Positions 17,197 through 26,201 of a DNA stretch of 64,000 nucleotides are shown one piece after another (position 1 is the first letter of the stretch; each line of letters starts with the position of its first letter). The position numbers and the translations under genes were made by a program. The notes under the pieces are model-generated. The model did not search any database. It saw only the letters and a program-made list of their open reading frames with translations, and had not been told where the DNA came from. The stretch comes from GCA-2683825 sp965662355 (lineage in GTDB: Bacteria > Planctomycetota > UBA1135 > GCA-002686595), in NCBI GenBank assembly GCA_965662355.1, contig CBFIHP010000005.1, positions 186,001 through 250,000 of the forward strand. Direction: 5' to 3'.

Positions 17197-19959
17197 ATGT
17201 TGTTGATCGCCTTCTTCACCGCGGCCCTGTCCACGCCGGTCCCATCCTGGCCGGTTTCGGCCCAGGACGAGCCGGACTTCGCCCGCCGGGTTCTCGATCG
17301 CCATACGCGCGTCGGGGACATGGTGCTCGAGGCGAACTATCGACGTTCGCTGCAGATCGCTCAAGAGACATGGGCCGTCGAAGGCACGGTGAGGCGTCTG
17401 GACGACGAAATCGAGCGCTTCCGTATCGATGGCAAGATCCAGTTCATCGACGCAGCCGGTGCCAAGGAAGAAACCCAGGCTTCCTTGTGGAGACGTGGTG
17501 AGATCTGGTACTTCGTCGACAAGACTGCTGGGACCTGGTGCCAGGGGAAGGGGCCGGGGCTCGGAGGAGAGGCGAGCGCTGCGTTGTATGGGCTCTATAA
17601 CCTGCCTTTTTCCGCGGATCCGGAGCGCAACCGTTTCGATGCGGCCGCCTGGTCCGAGGGCGGACGCGCGCGTTTTGCAGGAGAGATCTGCAACGTCATC
17701 GAGGCGCGTACGGAGGCCGGGGCGCAGCAACGTTGGCTCCTGAGCAAGCAGGATCATTTGCCGGCCTCGATTCGAAGCGAGCAAGCACTCGCGGGTGCGG
17801 ATGCCCTCTTCGAAACCTGGAGCCGCAAGAGTTATCGAGAGCGCCGCGTGCCGGAGGCTCGCATCGATCCCATCGACTTCACGGCCCGGGGTTGGAACGA
17901 GGTGCAACCCATTGCCGTCAGTGTCGCCGAGGCTTTCGTCACGCCCTTGGCAGAGGAGCGTTCCAGCGTGATCTCGCTGGCGGACGGCCTCGAGCCTTTC
18001 TACCGGCGCTTCAACCGGGGGACGGACCACCCGCGCCTGGTTGGCCTGTTCGGCCCGACATGAATCAGCTGCATCCGCGTCGCCCGGGCGGTGCGCGAAG
18101 GAGTCCTGGAGGCCTTCCCCGACGAGCGGATCGAGCTCTACATCATCTGGACCCAGGTTCTGGATACGGACGGTTTCGAAGGTGCGGAACGTGCCTCGGC
18201 CGTCTTCGACGATTCCCGGGCCTATCAGTTCCACGATCCCCATCGGGCGATCGGTGAGGCCTTTGCCGACACGATCTCGATGCCCTCGATCGTCGAGGTC
18301 TGCAAGGCGACGAACGAGGAGCTCTCCACATACGAGGGGATTCTAGATCCCGACGTCATCACCGGCCCGGCGGCGGTCTTCGACACTGTCTTTTTCTTCG
18401 AGCCCGGAGCTCGTTGGCCGGTCGGGTCCGCATCGGAGGTGGCCCCGGAAAACGAGGCCCCGACGCCGGCTTCGTGGGTCACGCAATTGGACCCCGCGAT
18501 CTACGTTGGCGTCGACCCGGAACGGTTCCGTTTCGGCGAGGCGCTGAAAAACGAGGTGACCACACTGGCGGGTGCGCTTTTCGCTTCTCGCAGGGCTGAC
18601 GGACGTCCCAATGTGCTCTTGATCGTGGCCGACGACATGCGGACCGAGCTCGGGTGCTATGGCGATGTACAGAGTGTGAGCCCTGCGATCGATCGTCTTG
18701 CGGAGCAGGGCATGGTCTTCACGCGCGCGTACGCCCAGACCGCCGAGAGCAACCACTCACGGGTCTCGTTGCTGAGCGGCATTCGTCCGCCGAACACCGG
18801 CAGTTTTGAGAACAGCTTCTGGCCCGACCTGGATCTCGTCACGTTGCCGGAGCTGTTCAATGCCGGTGGTTACGAGACCTTCAAGGCCGGCCAGCTCATG
18901 CACAGCGTGCGCCGTGCGCGCTTGCGTCGCCAGGCCAAGGGCTCCGAGAATCACGACCGTCGTATCTGGAAGAAGACGATCCAGACGCTGCTCGCCAAGC
19001 CCTCGAAAACCCTTGACGATCCGAAGACGGTGGCACGGGGCGCCCAGAAACAGCGCTCCAGCGCCGGCATCAACTACGGACCGAGGGGAGCCGATTTTCT
19101 CGACGTCCACGACGGCCGTATGGTCGAAGCCGCCGCGCGCTTCTTGCGCGAGCGCTCTTCGCGAGCAGGCCCGTTCCTGCTGGCGGTGGGGTTCACGAAG
19201 CCACGCCCTCCGTTCTTCGTTCCGGAGCCCTTTTACGAGCGGGTCAAGGGTCGCGACATCCCCGACCTGGATGTCCCAAGCGACGATCTTCTGGATGTGC
19301 CGGAGAGGGCCTTGGTCGATGTGAAGACCCTGGAATTCTTGGCCCCGGAACAGCGCAGGGAGGCCTTTCGGGGGTACCTGGCCAGCATCGCCTTCGTCGA
19401 CGAAGGAGTCGGGCGGTTGTTGAGCGCTTTGAAGGACGGGGGCCACGCGGAGAACACGGTGATCGTCTTCGTCAGCGACCACGGCCAGATGCTGGGCGAA
19501 CACAATCTGTGGCGTGAGAGCGTGCTCTTCGAGGAAGCCTTGCGGATTCCCTTGATCGTTGCGCTTCCGGAGGGGATCGCCGAGAAGGTTGTCGAGGGCG
19601 GCGGGGCTTCTGGCCGGTGTGAGCGTCTGGTGGAGCTGGTGGATCTCTACCCGACGCTGGCGGAGTTGTGCGGGCTACCGATTGCCGGGAATCTGGAGGG
19701 GTCCAGCCTGGTTCCGCTACTTCGGGATCCGGAGCGGGATTGGAAGGAGAGCGTGTTCGCCTATCTGCGGCACGGGGAGACGATACGAACGGAGAAATGG
19801 CGCCTGACGCGTTGGGAGAACGGGACGATCGAGCTGTACGACCATGATGGGGATCCGGGCGAGGTCGTGAACCGGAATCAGGATTCGGAGCTGGGCTTGG
19901 TGATGAGCGGATTGATGAGAAGGTTGACGCAGGGCTGGAGGGCTTGTCTTCCTGAGTAG
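17197..19959 (+). CDS. Probable selenoprotein: LolA/DUF2092-like domain - UxxC thioredoxin-like domain - sulfatase
   Basis: One reading frame of 920 codons interrupted only by TGA at 18061-18063. Residues 1-22 are a signal peptide (MLLIAFFTAALSTPVPSWPVSAQ). Residues 25-270 resemble periplasmic LolA/DUF2092-like beta domains. HPRLVGLFGPT-TGA-ISC then gives U289-I-S-C292, a thioredoxin-fold redox motif, with the fold continuing after it (ERIELYIIWTQVL, VFFFEPGARWP). The sulfatase starts near 470 (NVLLIVADDMRTELGCYG, metal Asp 479/480) and has VSDHGQMLGEHNLW; its formylglycine site reads S518-N-H-S-R. A SECIS-like hairpin follows the TGA. Read as two genes, the sulfatase half would lack any signal peptide and the thioredoxin fold would be cut at its active site, so readthrough as selenocysteine is the simpler reading. 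A stop mutation or sequencing error remains possible. Confidence 0.72.
18076..18097 (+). promoter_or_regulatory. Candidate bacterial SECIS hairpin
   Basis: Begins 12 nt after the in-frame TGA. CGCG (18076-18079) pairs with CGCG (18094-18097), T18080 is bulged, CGCC (18081-18084) pairs with GGTG (18090-18093, one G-U), and the loop is CGGGC with G second. A bulged U and a G early in the apical loop are features of the fdhF element that SelB recognises. A register with eight pairs and a CCGG loop is also possible. Confidence 0.55.
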
Positions 19960-19974
19960 GTGCAGTGCTTCGCC

Positions 19975-20766
19975 CTACTTGCGCTTTTTGCGGTCGCCCT
20001 TCTTGCGCTCGCCGTCCTTCTTCCTGCCCCGCGCCTCGCTCTCGTCCCAGAACTGCTTCCAGCGTCGGTCGAGGGTCTTGGGTAGGGGGGCCATACGTGG
20101 GGCGATCTTCAAGCTGCGTTTTTGGTCGCCGTACCAGTTGATCCAGTACTCCGAGTTTTCGCCCTTGTCGACGCCGGTAAGGGCGACCAACGACAGGCGG
20201 AAGTCGGCGAAGTGATCGTTGGCGCGACCGGCCCGGGTCGAGCGCATCAGCTGGATCAGCTCGTCGACGGACTTCTTCGAGCGGATCTTGCCCAGCCCGA
20301 GAATGCGCGTGCGGATCACGTTCTTGTCGCGCACTCCGAAGAGGTCCCTGGTGAGAATGTCGATCGACGATTCGCTTCCGTGACGAGCGATTTCCCGTAG
20401 CAGCGTTGCGTACAGGACCGGCTCGTCCCTGAGGAGCTTCTTGTCACGCTTGTCGAGCTTGTGCAAGGCCTTGAGAGCGTTGTCGTGGCCCATGCGACCG
20501 AGGGCTTCGATTGCCTTCGTGCGAACGGAGAGGTCCTTGTGGCGCAGACCGTACTTGTCGATCGAGGCGATCACGTCTGGATGCAGGATGTCCTTGGCTT
20601 CATGCAGTGCGGCAACGGCCTCTTCAGGCGTGCCCTTGGTCAGGGACTCCTTCAACGCCTCGCAGGTCCTCGTGACGCGCGCCGGGTCCGGGGGTGTGTC
20701 GGGTCGGGTGTCCTGCACGCATAGCAGGCCGGAGAGTGCCAGGGTGGTGATCGAAAACGCTGTCAT
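19975..20766 (-). CDS. Secreted HEAT-repeat protein
   Basis: 263 residues from ATG 20766; a TTG four codons earlier is an alternative. Signal peptide MTAFSITTLALSGLLC, then alpha-helical HEAT-type repeats (DLSVRTKAIEALGRMGHDNALKALHKL, EPVLYATLLREIARHGSESSIDIL, NVIRTRILGLGKIRSKKSVDELIQLM) and a very basic Lys/Arg-rich tail (RGRKKDGERKKGDRKKRK). HEAT repeats are protein-binding scaffolds. There is no catalytic motif and no specific function can be given. It converges on the sulfatase gene with 15 bp between the stops, so it is not in that operon. Confidence 0.75.
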   Translation of the reverse strand: MTAFSITTLALSGLLCVQDTRPDTPPDPARVTRTCEALKESLTKGTPEEAVAALHEAKDILHPDVIASIDKYGLRHKDLSVRTKAIEALGRMGHDNALKALHKLDKRDKKLLRDEPVLYATLLREIARHGSESSIDILTRDLFGVRDKNVIRTRILGLGKIRSKKSVDELIQLMRSTRAGRANDHFADFRLSLVALTGVDKGENSEYWINWYGDQKRSLKIAPRMAPLPKTLDRRWKQFWDESEARGRKKDGERKKGDRKKRK

Positions 20767-21030
20767 GGGTAAACCCAATTCTTGATGAGTGAGAAGAGCG
20801 TTCTAGCAAAACAGCTCGCCTGATGTGAGGTTCCGGAGCCCGGCCGAAATGATGAGAGCCGGTGACGATGGGCCAGCTAATTACCTGACGGTGGTCGCTC
20901 CCGCCGAAGAAACGGGACCCTCGCCACGGACCTCCAGGGCACGGAATGGCCCCGGCGGCTCTTTTCCCTCGCCTCGGGGGAAGATGGGCCTCATCATGTC
21001 GTCCCTCGCCCCAGGAGGGGTCAAACCTAG

Positions 21031-21678
21031 ATGAATCGAATCCTCGGACGAAGTCTCGTACTTGGGCTTCTCGTGCTGGCTCAGAGCGCCTGCACGAGCG
21101 CTCCCATCACCAAGTCCATGCAGCAGGCCAATCGCGCGGGCAGCCGCAAAACGAGCGACAAGGTCCTGGCCAAGTGGGCCGATGACCTGAAGATGCACAC
21201 CAGCGTGGGCTTCGGTTATCGCTCGGTGGATCACCGTCAATCTGCATACGGTGACCAGCTCATGTACGGGCTCGAAGTCGATGCGTATCGCCCGCAGGAT
21301 TACTTCGGCTACGAGCTCGGATTAACCTTCGCCAGCGAAGAGATCGACATCACCGGCGGCCAGCGTCGCAGCGACTTCTACGAGCTCTACCTCGGGGTGC
21401 GCAAGACCTTCGGCGAATCCGATGCTCCGATCCGTCCCTACGTCTCCGTCGGTGGCAACTTCATCAACGAAGAGGTCAACTACAGCCCCAGCAATCCGAC
21501 CGCGGACCCGCGAGCCACGGGGGCCGGTGGCTATGCGCGCACGGGAGCCTACTGGCGTATCGCGAACATCGATTTCGATGGCGACACCGAGGTCATCATG
21601 GGGGTCGATGTACGTGGCGTGTTGCACGAAGACACCGATTTCGTGCAGGCCATGATCTATTTCGGCGTCGGGCGCTAA
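21031..21678 (+). CDS. Putative lipoprotein with outer-membrane beta-barrel-like domain
   Basis: 215 residues, ATG 21031 with AGGAGG at 21013-21018. The N-terminus MNRILGRSLVLGLLVLAQSAC looks like a lipoprotein signal with Cys21 as the lipidated residue, although Gln at -3 is unusual. The remainder alternates short amphipathic strands (TSVGFGYRSVDHR, FGYELGLTFASEEID, DFYELYLGVRKTFG, IRPYVSVGGNF, VIMGVDVRGVL, DFVQAMIYFGVGR) ending in an aromatic/glycine-rich strand, as in small OmpA/OmpW-like barrels. No family name can be given. It is followed after 46 bp by a small unknown gene. Confidence 0.65.
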   Translation: MNRILGRSLVLGLLVLAQSACTSAPITKSMQQANRAGSRKTSDKVLAKWADDLKMHTSVGFGYRSVDHRQSAYGDQLMYGLEVDAYRPQDYFGYELGLTFASEEIDITGGQRRSDFYELYLGVRKTFGESDAPIRPYVSVGGNFINEEVNYSPSNPTADPRATGAGGYARTGAYWRIANIDFDGDTEVIMGVDVRGVLHEDTDFVQAMIYFGVGR

Positions 21679-21724
21679 TCGCGCATTTCCGAGCGGTTTC
21701 GAACCGGCGGGGCTGGGGTGTCAC

Positions 21725-21982
21725 TTGCGCGTACGTATCTCGGATCCGTCGTTCGCGGATGACATACGTGTCTACGACAAAGACGGTCGGCGCATGCGAC
21801 TCTCGATTGCCAAGGGTGCCATCGTCACGCACAACGTAGAAGTGAGCTTCAGCGACGGCCTCACCGACGTGCTCGGCGTCGACGAACGTGCGTGCTCGGT
21901 CAAGCTCTACCGGGAGGGGGCGGAAGTCGGGCAGGCGGGGATGGTCATGGTCCCTGGAGAGATCACCGAAGTCGTGTTCTAG
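21725..21982 (+). CDS. Small protein of unknown function
   Basis: 85 residues, apparently from a TTG start at 21725 after a G-rich stretch. The composition is protein-like: RVRISDPSFADDIRVYDKDGRR, VTHNVEVSFSDGLTDVLGVDERACSVKLYREG and a hydrophobic end MVMVPGEITEVVF, suggesting a small beta domain. No signal peptide and no recognised motif. It lies between the barrel-like lipoprotein and the convergent phosphorylase gene. Moderate confidence that it is real. Confidence 0.45.
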   Translation: MRVRISDPSFADDIRVYDKDGRRMRLSIAKGAIVTHNVEVSFSDGLTDVLGVDERACSVKLYREGAEVGQAGMVMVPGEITEVVF

Positions 21983-21997
21983 ACCCGGCAGCGTTCT

Positions 21998-24900
21998 CTA
22001 GGCCCAAACCACCAGATCGCCTCTGCCCGTGGCGAACTCTTGCTTGGCCGTGACACGCACGCCGTACGAGAAGTTGCCCGAACGCCTGAGCGGCTGCGCA
22101 CCCTCGAAGACGTGGACACCGTCGAGTTCCTGCACGAATCCCAGGGGAACGACCGTCAGCGTGGATGCGGCGCCTTCGGGCTGATCGAGGATCAGCTCGA
22201 TGTTCACGTCGTCGGGTTGCAGTACGCCCAGGCGCACATCGACATGGATCTCCAGGGCATCACCGACGGCGAGCTCGTCGATCTTGCTCACCTCGATCTT
22301 CTCGAAGCTTACGCTTGCAAAGCCACCTTGGAGGCGTTTGCGCTCCTGCACCCGAGAGCGCAGTTGCCAGCGGTTGTCAGTGGAGAGCCTGCTGAACTCG
22401 CTGCCCAGGGGCTGGTAGGCCTTGTCGTGATATTCATCGACCATGCGGTCGGTGTTGAACTCGCACGGAATGCTCGCAAGGCAACGCACAACGCGCGCGA
22501 CCCAGCTCTTTGGGATGCCGTCGATGTCACGTTCGAAGTAGGACGGCAGAAGTTCGTCCTCCAGCAGGCGATAGAGCGAGTTGGCGTCCAGTTCGTCCTG
22601 CAACTCCGAGTCCTCGTAAACGCTTTCGCCACCGAGCGTCCAGCCGTTCTCGCCGTCGAACGCCTCGGGCCACCAGCCGTCGCCGATGGAGAGATGCAGC
22701 GTGCCGTTGGCGGCGCCCTTCATGCCCGAAGTGCCGCTGGCCTCCTGCATGCGCTTGGGATTGTTCAGCCAGACGTCCACGCCTTGCAGCAAGTGGCGTG
22801 CGAGCTCGATGTCGTAGTCCTCCAGGAGGAACACGCGACCGACGAAGGCGTCCTCGCGCGTGCGTTCGGCGATACGTTTGATCAAGTCCCTGCCCAGACC
22901 ATCGGCCGGGTGGGCCTTACCCGCGACGAGGATACGCAGGGGCCGATCGGTCGAGTTCAAGAGCGCAGCGAGTCGATCGGCGTCGTGGAACATGAGATCC
23001 GCGCGCTTGTACGGTGCGAATCGCCTGGCGAAACCGATGTACAAGGCCTTCTCGTCGAGGCCGTCGACGATGCGCGAGAGCAGAGCCGGGCTTTCGCCTC
23101 GTTCCTGCCCACGGCGTTCGATGCGCTCGCGAAGGAAGCCGAGGAGGTCGTGCTTCAAGGCGACCTTGGCCTTCCAGATCCGGGGCGAGGCGCCGAGGCC
23201 CAGACGTTCGAAATCCTCCGAGGTGACGGGGCGGTCGACGACGCCCATGGCCTGGGCGATCCTGGGATGGGTCCACGTGGGTAAGTGGATGCCGTTCGTG
23301 ACCGTGTCGATCGGAACCTCGGCTTCGAGGAGGCGCGGCCAATAAGCGCGCAGGAGTTCGCGCGAGGCCGTGCCGTGCAGTTTGCTGACGCCGTTGCAGA
23401 AGGACGAGCACGACAGCGCCAGGTAGCTCATGTTGAAGTCCTCCTGGTCGCCGTCCGCTTGCCCCAGGGCGTAGAAGCGCTCCCACGGCACACCCAACCA
23501 CTTCTCGACATCGGAGAAATAGCGTCGCAGGAGCTCCTCGGAGAAGCGGTCGTGACCCGCCGGCACCGGCGTGTGCGTCGTGAAGAGGGTCGTGGCGCAG
23601 ACGAATTCATGCGCTTCGGCAAAGCTGGCACCTTCGCGGGCCAGTTCGCCGATGCGCTCGAGCGTCAGGAACGCCGCGTGCCCCTCGTTCATGTGGTACA
23701 CCGAAGGGCGGATGCCCAGAGCGCGCAAAAGCCGTACGCCACCGCGACCGAGGATTATCTCTTGCTGCAGCCGGGTTTCGGAATCGCCCCCATAGAGGTT
23801 GCGCGTGAGTGCGCGATCCTCGGAACGGTTGTGCTCGTGATCGGCATCCAGCAGATACAACGACACGCGACCGACGTTCACTTCCCAGGCCTTGAGGTGC
23901 AGCTTGCGACCCGGCAGGTTCAGCTCGAGCACCAGGTGTCCACTGGCGTCGCCTGGAGCTCGAACGGGGCGAAGTGCGAGTTCGCGCGGGTCGTTCGGCA
24001 GATCGACAGCGATCTGGTCGCCGGTGGGGGATAGCTTCTGACCCATGTAGCCCATGGCGTAGAAGAGCCCCACGGCGACCAGCGGGAGGTTCAGGTCACT
24101 CGCGGACTTCAGGTGATCCCCAGCGAGAATGCCGAGGCCTCCGCTGTACACGCGCAGCGATTCATGGAGTCCGAATTCGGCGCAGAAGTAGGCGATGGGA
24201 TGCGTGTCGTTCGGCGCGTCGGCGGTATTCACGGGCGATGCGCCCATGTAGGTGTCGAAGCGCTGGACCGCCTGTTTCAGGCGTTGGCGGTAGCCCTGGT
24301 CGCGTGAACGTTCGGCGAGATCCTCCGGAGAGACGTGATGCAGGAACGCGCGCGGGTTGTGTCCGTGTTTCCGCCAGGCTTCGGGCGAGAGCTCCTCGAA
24401 CAGCTTCGGCGCATCGTGATCCCAGCACCACCAGTAGTTCATCGAGAGTCGCTTGAGGTCCGACAGCTCGTCCGGGATCGTCGTGGCGACGTCGAACGAG
24501 AAGAGGCGCGGGCTGCTTCCCTTTTGCTGCTCCAGCGCAATCCGTGTACGCGGGCGTCGAACCTGGGGCACACCGCGGGCCATCCGACCCTGCACGCTCT
24601 CGAGGGCGGCGTTGTAGGCCGTGTCATAGCGGCCGACGAAATCGCTCCAGGAGCTCTTCAGGGCCGTTGCTCGGCATGCTTCATAGCGCTCCGCGGGCGC
24701 CCGATTCTCGTCCATGAAGGTCTCGATCGCATCGACGAGGCTCTCCGTTGCGGCGTCGAAGTGCACCCCGACGCGTGAGAGTACGGTGACTCCTTGCTTC
24801 GCCTCGATGCCCGCCTTGCGGGCCCAGTGCCCGAAGCCCGCGTAGTCCGTGGTGATGGTGGGGACGCCGACGGCCAGGCTTTCCTGGGGCGTGTATCCCC

Positions 24901-26197
24901 AGGGCTCGTAGTACGAGGGAAAGGCCGACAGATCCATCGCGCGCAGCACGGCCAGGTACGACAGACCGAGGAAGTCGTCCTTTTCGCTGAGGTAGATCGG
25001 CACCTGCACGACCTGAATGCGGTCGCCCGTCTTGTTGGTCAGGCCGACCTTTTTGCAGTGTTCGTGGATCGGGTCGTTGTCCTCGTCGAAGAGGTGGTGT
25101 GTCGAGATACCGAGCGCATCTTCAATGTCGGCGAGATCTCTCGAGCGGCGTTCGATTTGCTCGTCGCGCACGCCGGAGTTGCCGGCCGGAATCAGGGCGA
25201 ACAAGACGATCGGGCGTCCGGGCTTTGCCTGTATGCGCGCCAGAGCATCGAGCAGCATGTCGATGCCCTTGTTGTGGAACTCGTACCGTCCGGAGACTGC
25301 CAGGAACATGGCCTCGGACACGTCCGTTCCCAGGAAACACGAGGCTTCGTGGGCCAGCTTGGCGCGCGCCTCTTGACGCGTCGCGTCCCCCGCCAGCGCA
25401 TCGACCACGCTCAGATCCAGTCCGTTGGGAGTGATGGGATCCGGCTGTCTCGCGTGCAACAGCCCTGCCTCCTCGGCCGTGACCTCGCTGACCGTCGTGA
25501 AAACGTCGGACTCGCGCGCGGCGATGCCCTCCATCGAGTGTTTGGAAACGACACCGTTCTCTTCCGCCAGTTCCGAGGGCTCGCGACCCCCCAGGCCATC
25601 CTCGGGAGAATGCCCCAGGGACGACAAGGCGCGGCCCAGCATCGTGGCGTGGGTAGTGAACACCGTTCCGACCGCGGGGAGCTTCTCTTTCACGTAGAGC
25701 AGGGACGAGGCCGTCATCCACTCGTGGGCATGGGCCACGGCGCGTTTGTGCTGGCGGGCGAGGAACTCCTCCCACCACCGCTCGATCACGCGTCCCGCGG
25801 CGTGGCCGAAGAGCACCGGCTCGACGTAGTCCCATCCGCCGGAGATGGAATCGACCTCGAAGTTCTCCCACAGCCCGGACAGGATCCCGTCCTTCTCGTC
25901 GTACAGCTTCGAGAACTCGACGAGGATCGTGCGCGGTTCCCCGGGAATGCGCCAACGCCCGACCTGCACCGGCACGCCCATTTCACGGCACGCTTCTTCG
26001 AAGCCCTCGAAGCCCGCTTCCTTCTTGAAGCCCTCGTCGTGATCGACGTCGGAGAGACCCCAGGGGCCGATGGCGATGTAGTCGTCGCCCATCTTGTCGA
26101 CCAGGGTCTTGGCCTTGGTCGAGATGACGGTGTGGATTCCGCCGACCTTGTTACAGATCTCCCAACTGATCTCGAAGAGTGTGAACGGTTTGGCCAT
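21998..26197 (-). CDS. Glycogen synthase (GT3-like) - alpha-glucan phosphorylase (GT35) fusion
   Basis: 1399 residues from ATG 26197, which lies 4 bp after the GH57 stop. Residues 1-570 are a GT3-type (eukaryote-like) glycogen synthase: FTLFEISWEICNKVGGIHTVISTKA, AHAHEWMTA, SGRYEFHNKGIDMLLDAL, SAFPSYYEPWGYTPQESLAVG. From about 590 on is a phosphorylase of the short alpha-glucan type with its N-terminal DUF3417-like part (PDELSDLKRLSMNYWWCWD), AYFCAEFGLHESLRVYSGGLGILAGD, HMNEGHAAF, FTTHTPVPAGHDRF, and the PLP-lysine motif EASGTSGMKGAANG (Lys near 1160). One domain would extend and the other phosphorolyse alpha-1,4-glucan. It is the last gene of the debranching operon. Confidence 0.93.
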   Translation of the reverse strand: MAKPFTLFEISWEICNKVGGIHTVISTKAKTLVDKMGDDYIAIGPWGLSDVDHDEGFKKEAGFEGFEEACREMGVPVQVGRWRIPGEPRTILVEFSKLYDEKDGILSGLWENFEVDSISGGWDYVEPVLFGHAAGRVIERWWEEFLARQHKRAVAHAHEWMTASSLLYVKEKLPAVGTVFTTHATMLGRALSSLGHSPEDGLGGREPSELAEENGVVSKHSMEGIAARESDVFTTVSEVTAEEAGLLHARQPDPITPNGLDLSVVDALAGDATRQEARAKLAHEASCFLGTDVSEAMFLAVSGRYEFHNKGIDMLLDALARIQAKPGRPIVLFALIPAGNSGVRDEQIERRSRDLADIEDALGISTHHLFDEDNDPIHEHCKKVGLTNKTGDRIQVVQVPIYLSEKDDFLGLSYLAVLRAMDLSAFPSYYEPWGYTPQESLAVGVPTITTDYAGFGHWARKAGIEAKQGVTVLSRVGVHFDAATESLVDAIETFMDENRAPAERYEACRATALKSSWSDFVGRYDTAYNAALESVQGRMARGVPQVRRPRTRIALEQQKGSSPRLFSFDVATTIPDELSDLKRLSMNYWWCWDHDAPKLFEELSPEAWRKHGHNPRAFLHHVSPEDLAERSRDQGYRQRLKQAVQRFDTYMGASPVNTADAPNDTHPIAYFCAEFGLHESLRVYSGGLGILAGDHLKSASDLNLPLVAVGLFYAMGYMGQKLSPTGDQIAVDLPNDPRELALRPVRAPGDASGHLVLELNLPGRKLHLKAWEVNVGRVSLYLLDADHEHNRSEDRALTRNLYGGDSETRLQQEIILGRGGVRLLRALGIRPSVYHMNEGHAAFLTLERIGELAREGASFAEAHEFVCATTLFTTHTPVPAGHDRFSEELLRRYFSDVEKWLGVPWERFYALGQADGDQEDFNMSYLALSCSSFCNGVSKLHGTASRELLRAYWPRLLEAEVPIDTVTNGIHLPTWTHPRIAQAMGVVDRPVTSEDFERLGLGASPRIWKAKVALKHDLLGFLRERIERRGQERGESPALLSRIVDGLDEKALYIGFARRFAPYKRADLMFHDADRLAALLNSTDRPLRILVAGKAHPADGLGRDLIKRIAERTREDAFVGRVFLLEDYDIELARHLLQGVDVWLNNPKRMQEASGTSGMKGAANGTLHLSIGDGWWPEAFDGENGWTLGGESVYEDSELQDELDANSLYRLLEDELLPSYFERDIDGIPKSWVARVVRCLASIPCEFNTDRMVDEYHDKAYQPLGSEFSRLSTDNRWQLRSRVQERKRLQGGFASVSFEKIEVSKIDELAVGDALEIHVDVRLGVLQPDDVNIELILDQPEGAASTLTVVPLGFVQELDGVHVFEGAQPLRRSGNFSYGVRVTAKQEFATGRGDLVVWA

Positions 26198-26201
26198 CAG
26201 G

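Noticed and set aside
18091..19959. Sulfatase as an independent gene starting at GTG 18091
   Set aside because: It would begin within a thioredoxin fold, just after its active-site Cys, without a signal peptide or Shine-Dalgarno; readthrough of the in-frame TGA explains the sequence better, though this is not proven.
21694..21706. CGGTT-TCG-AACCG, resembling a tRNA T-arm
   Set aside because: No acceptor, D or anticodon arms can be built around it; only a short palindrome.
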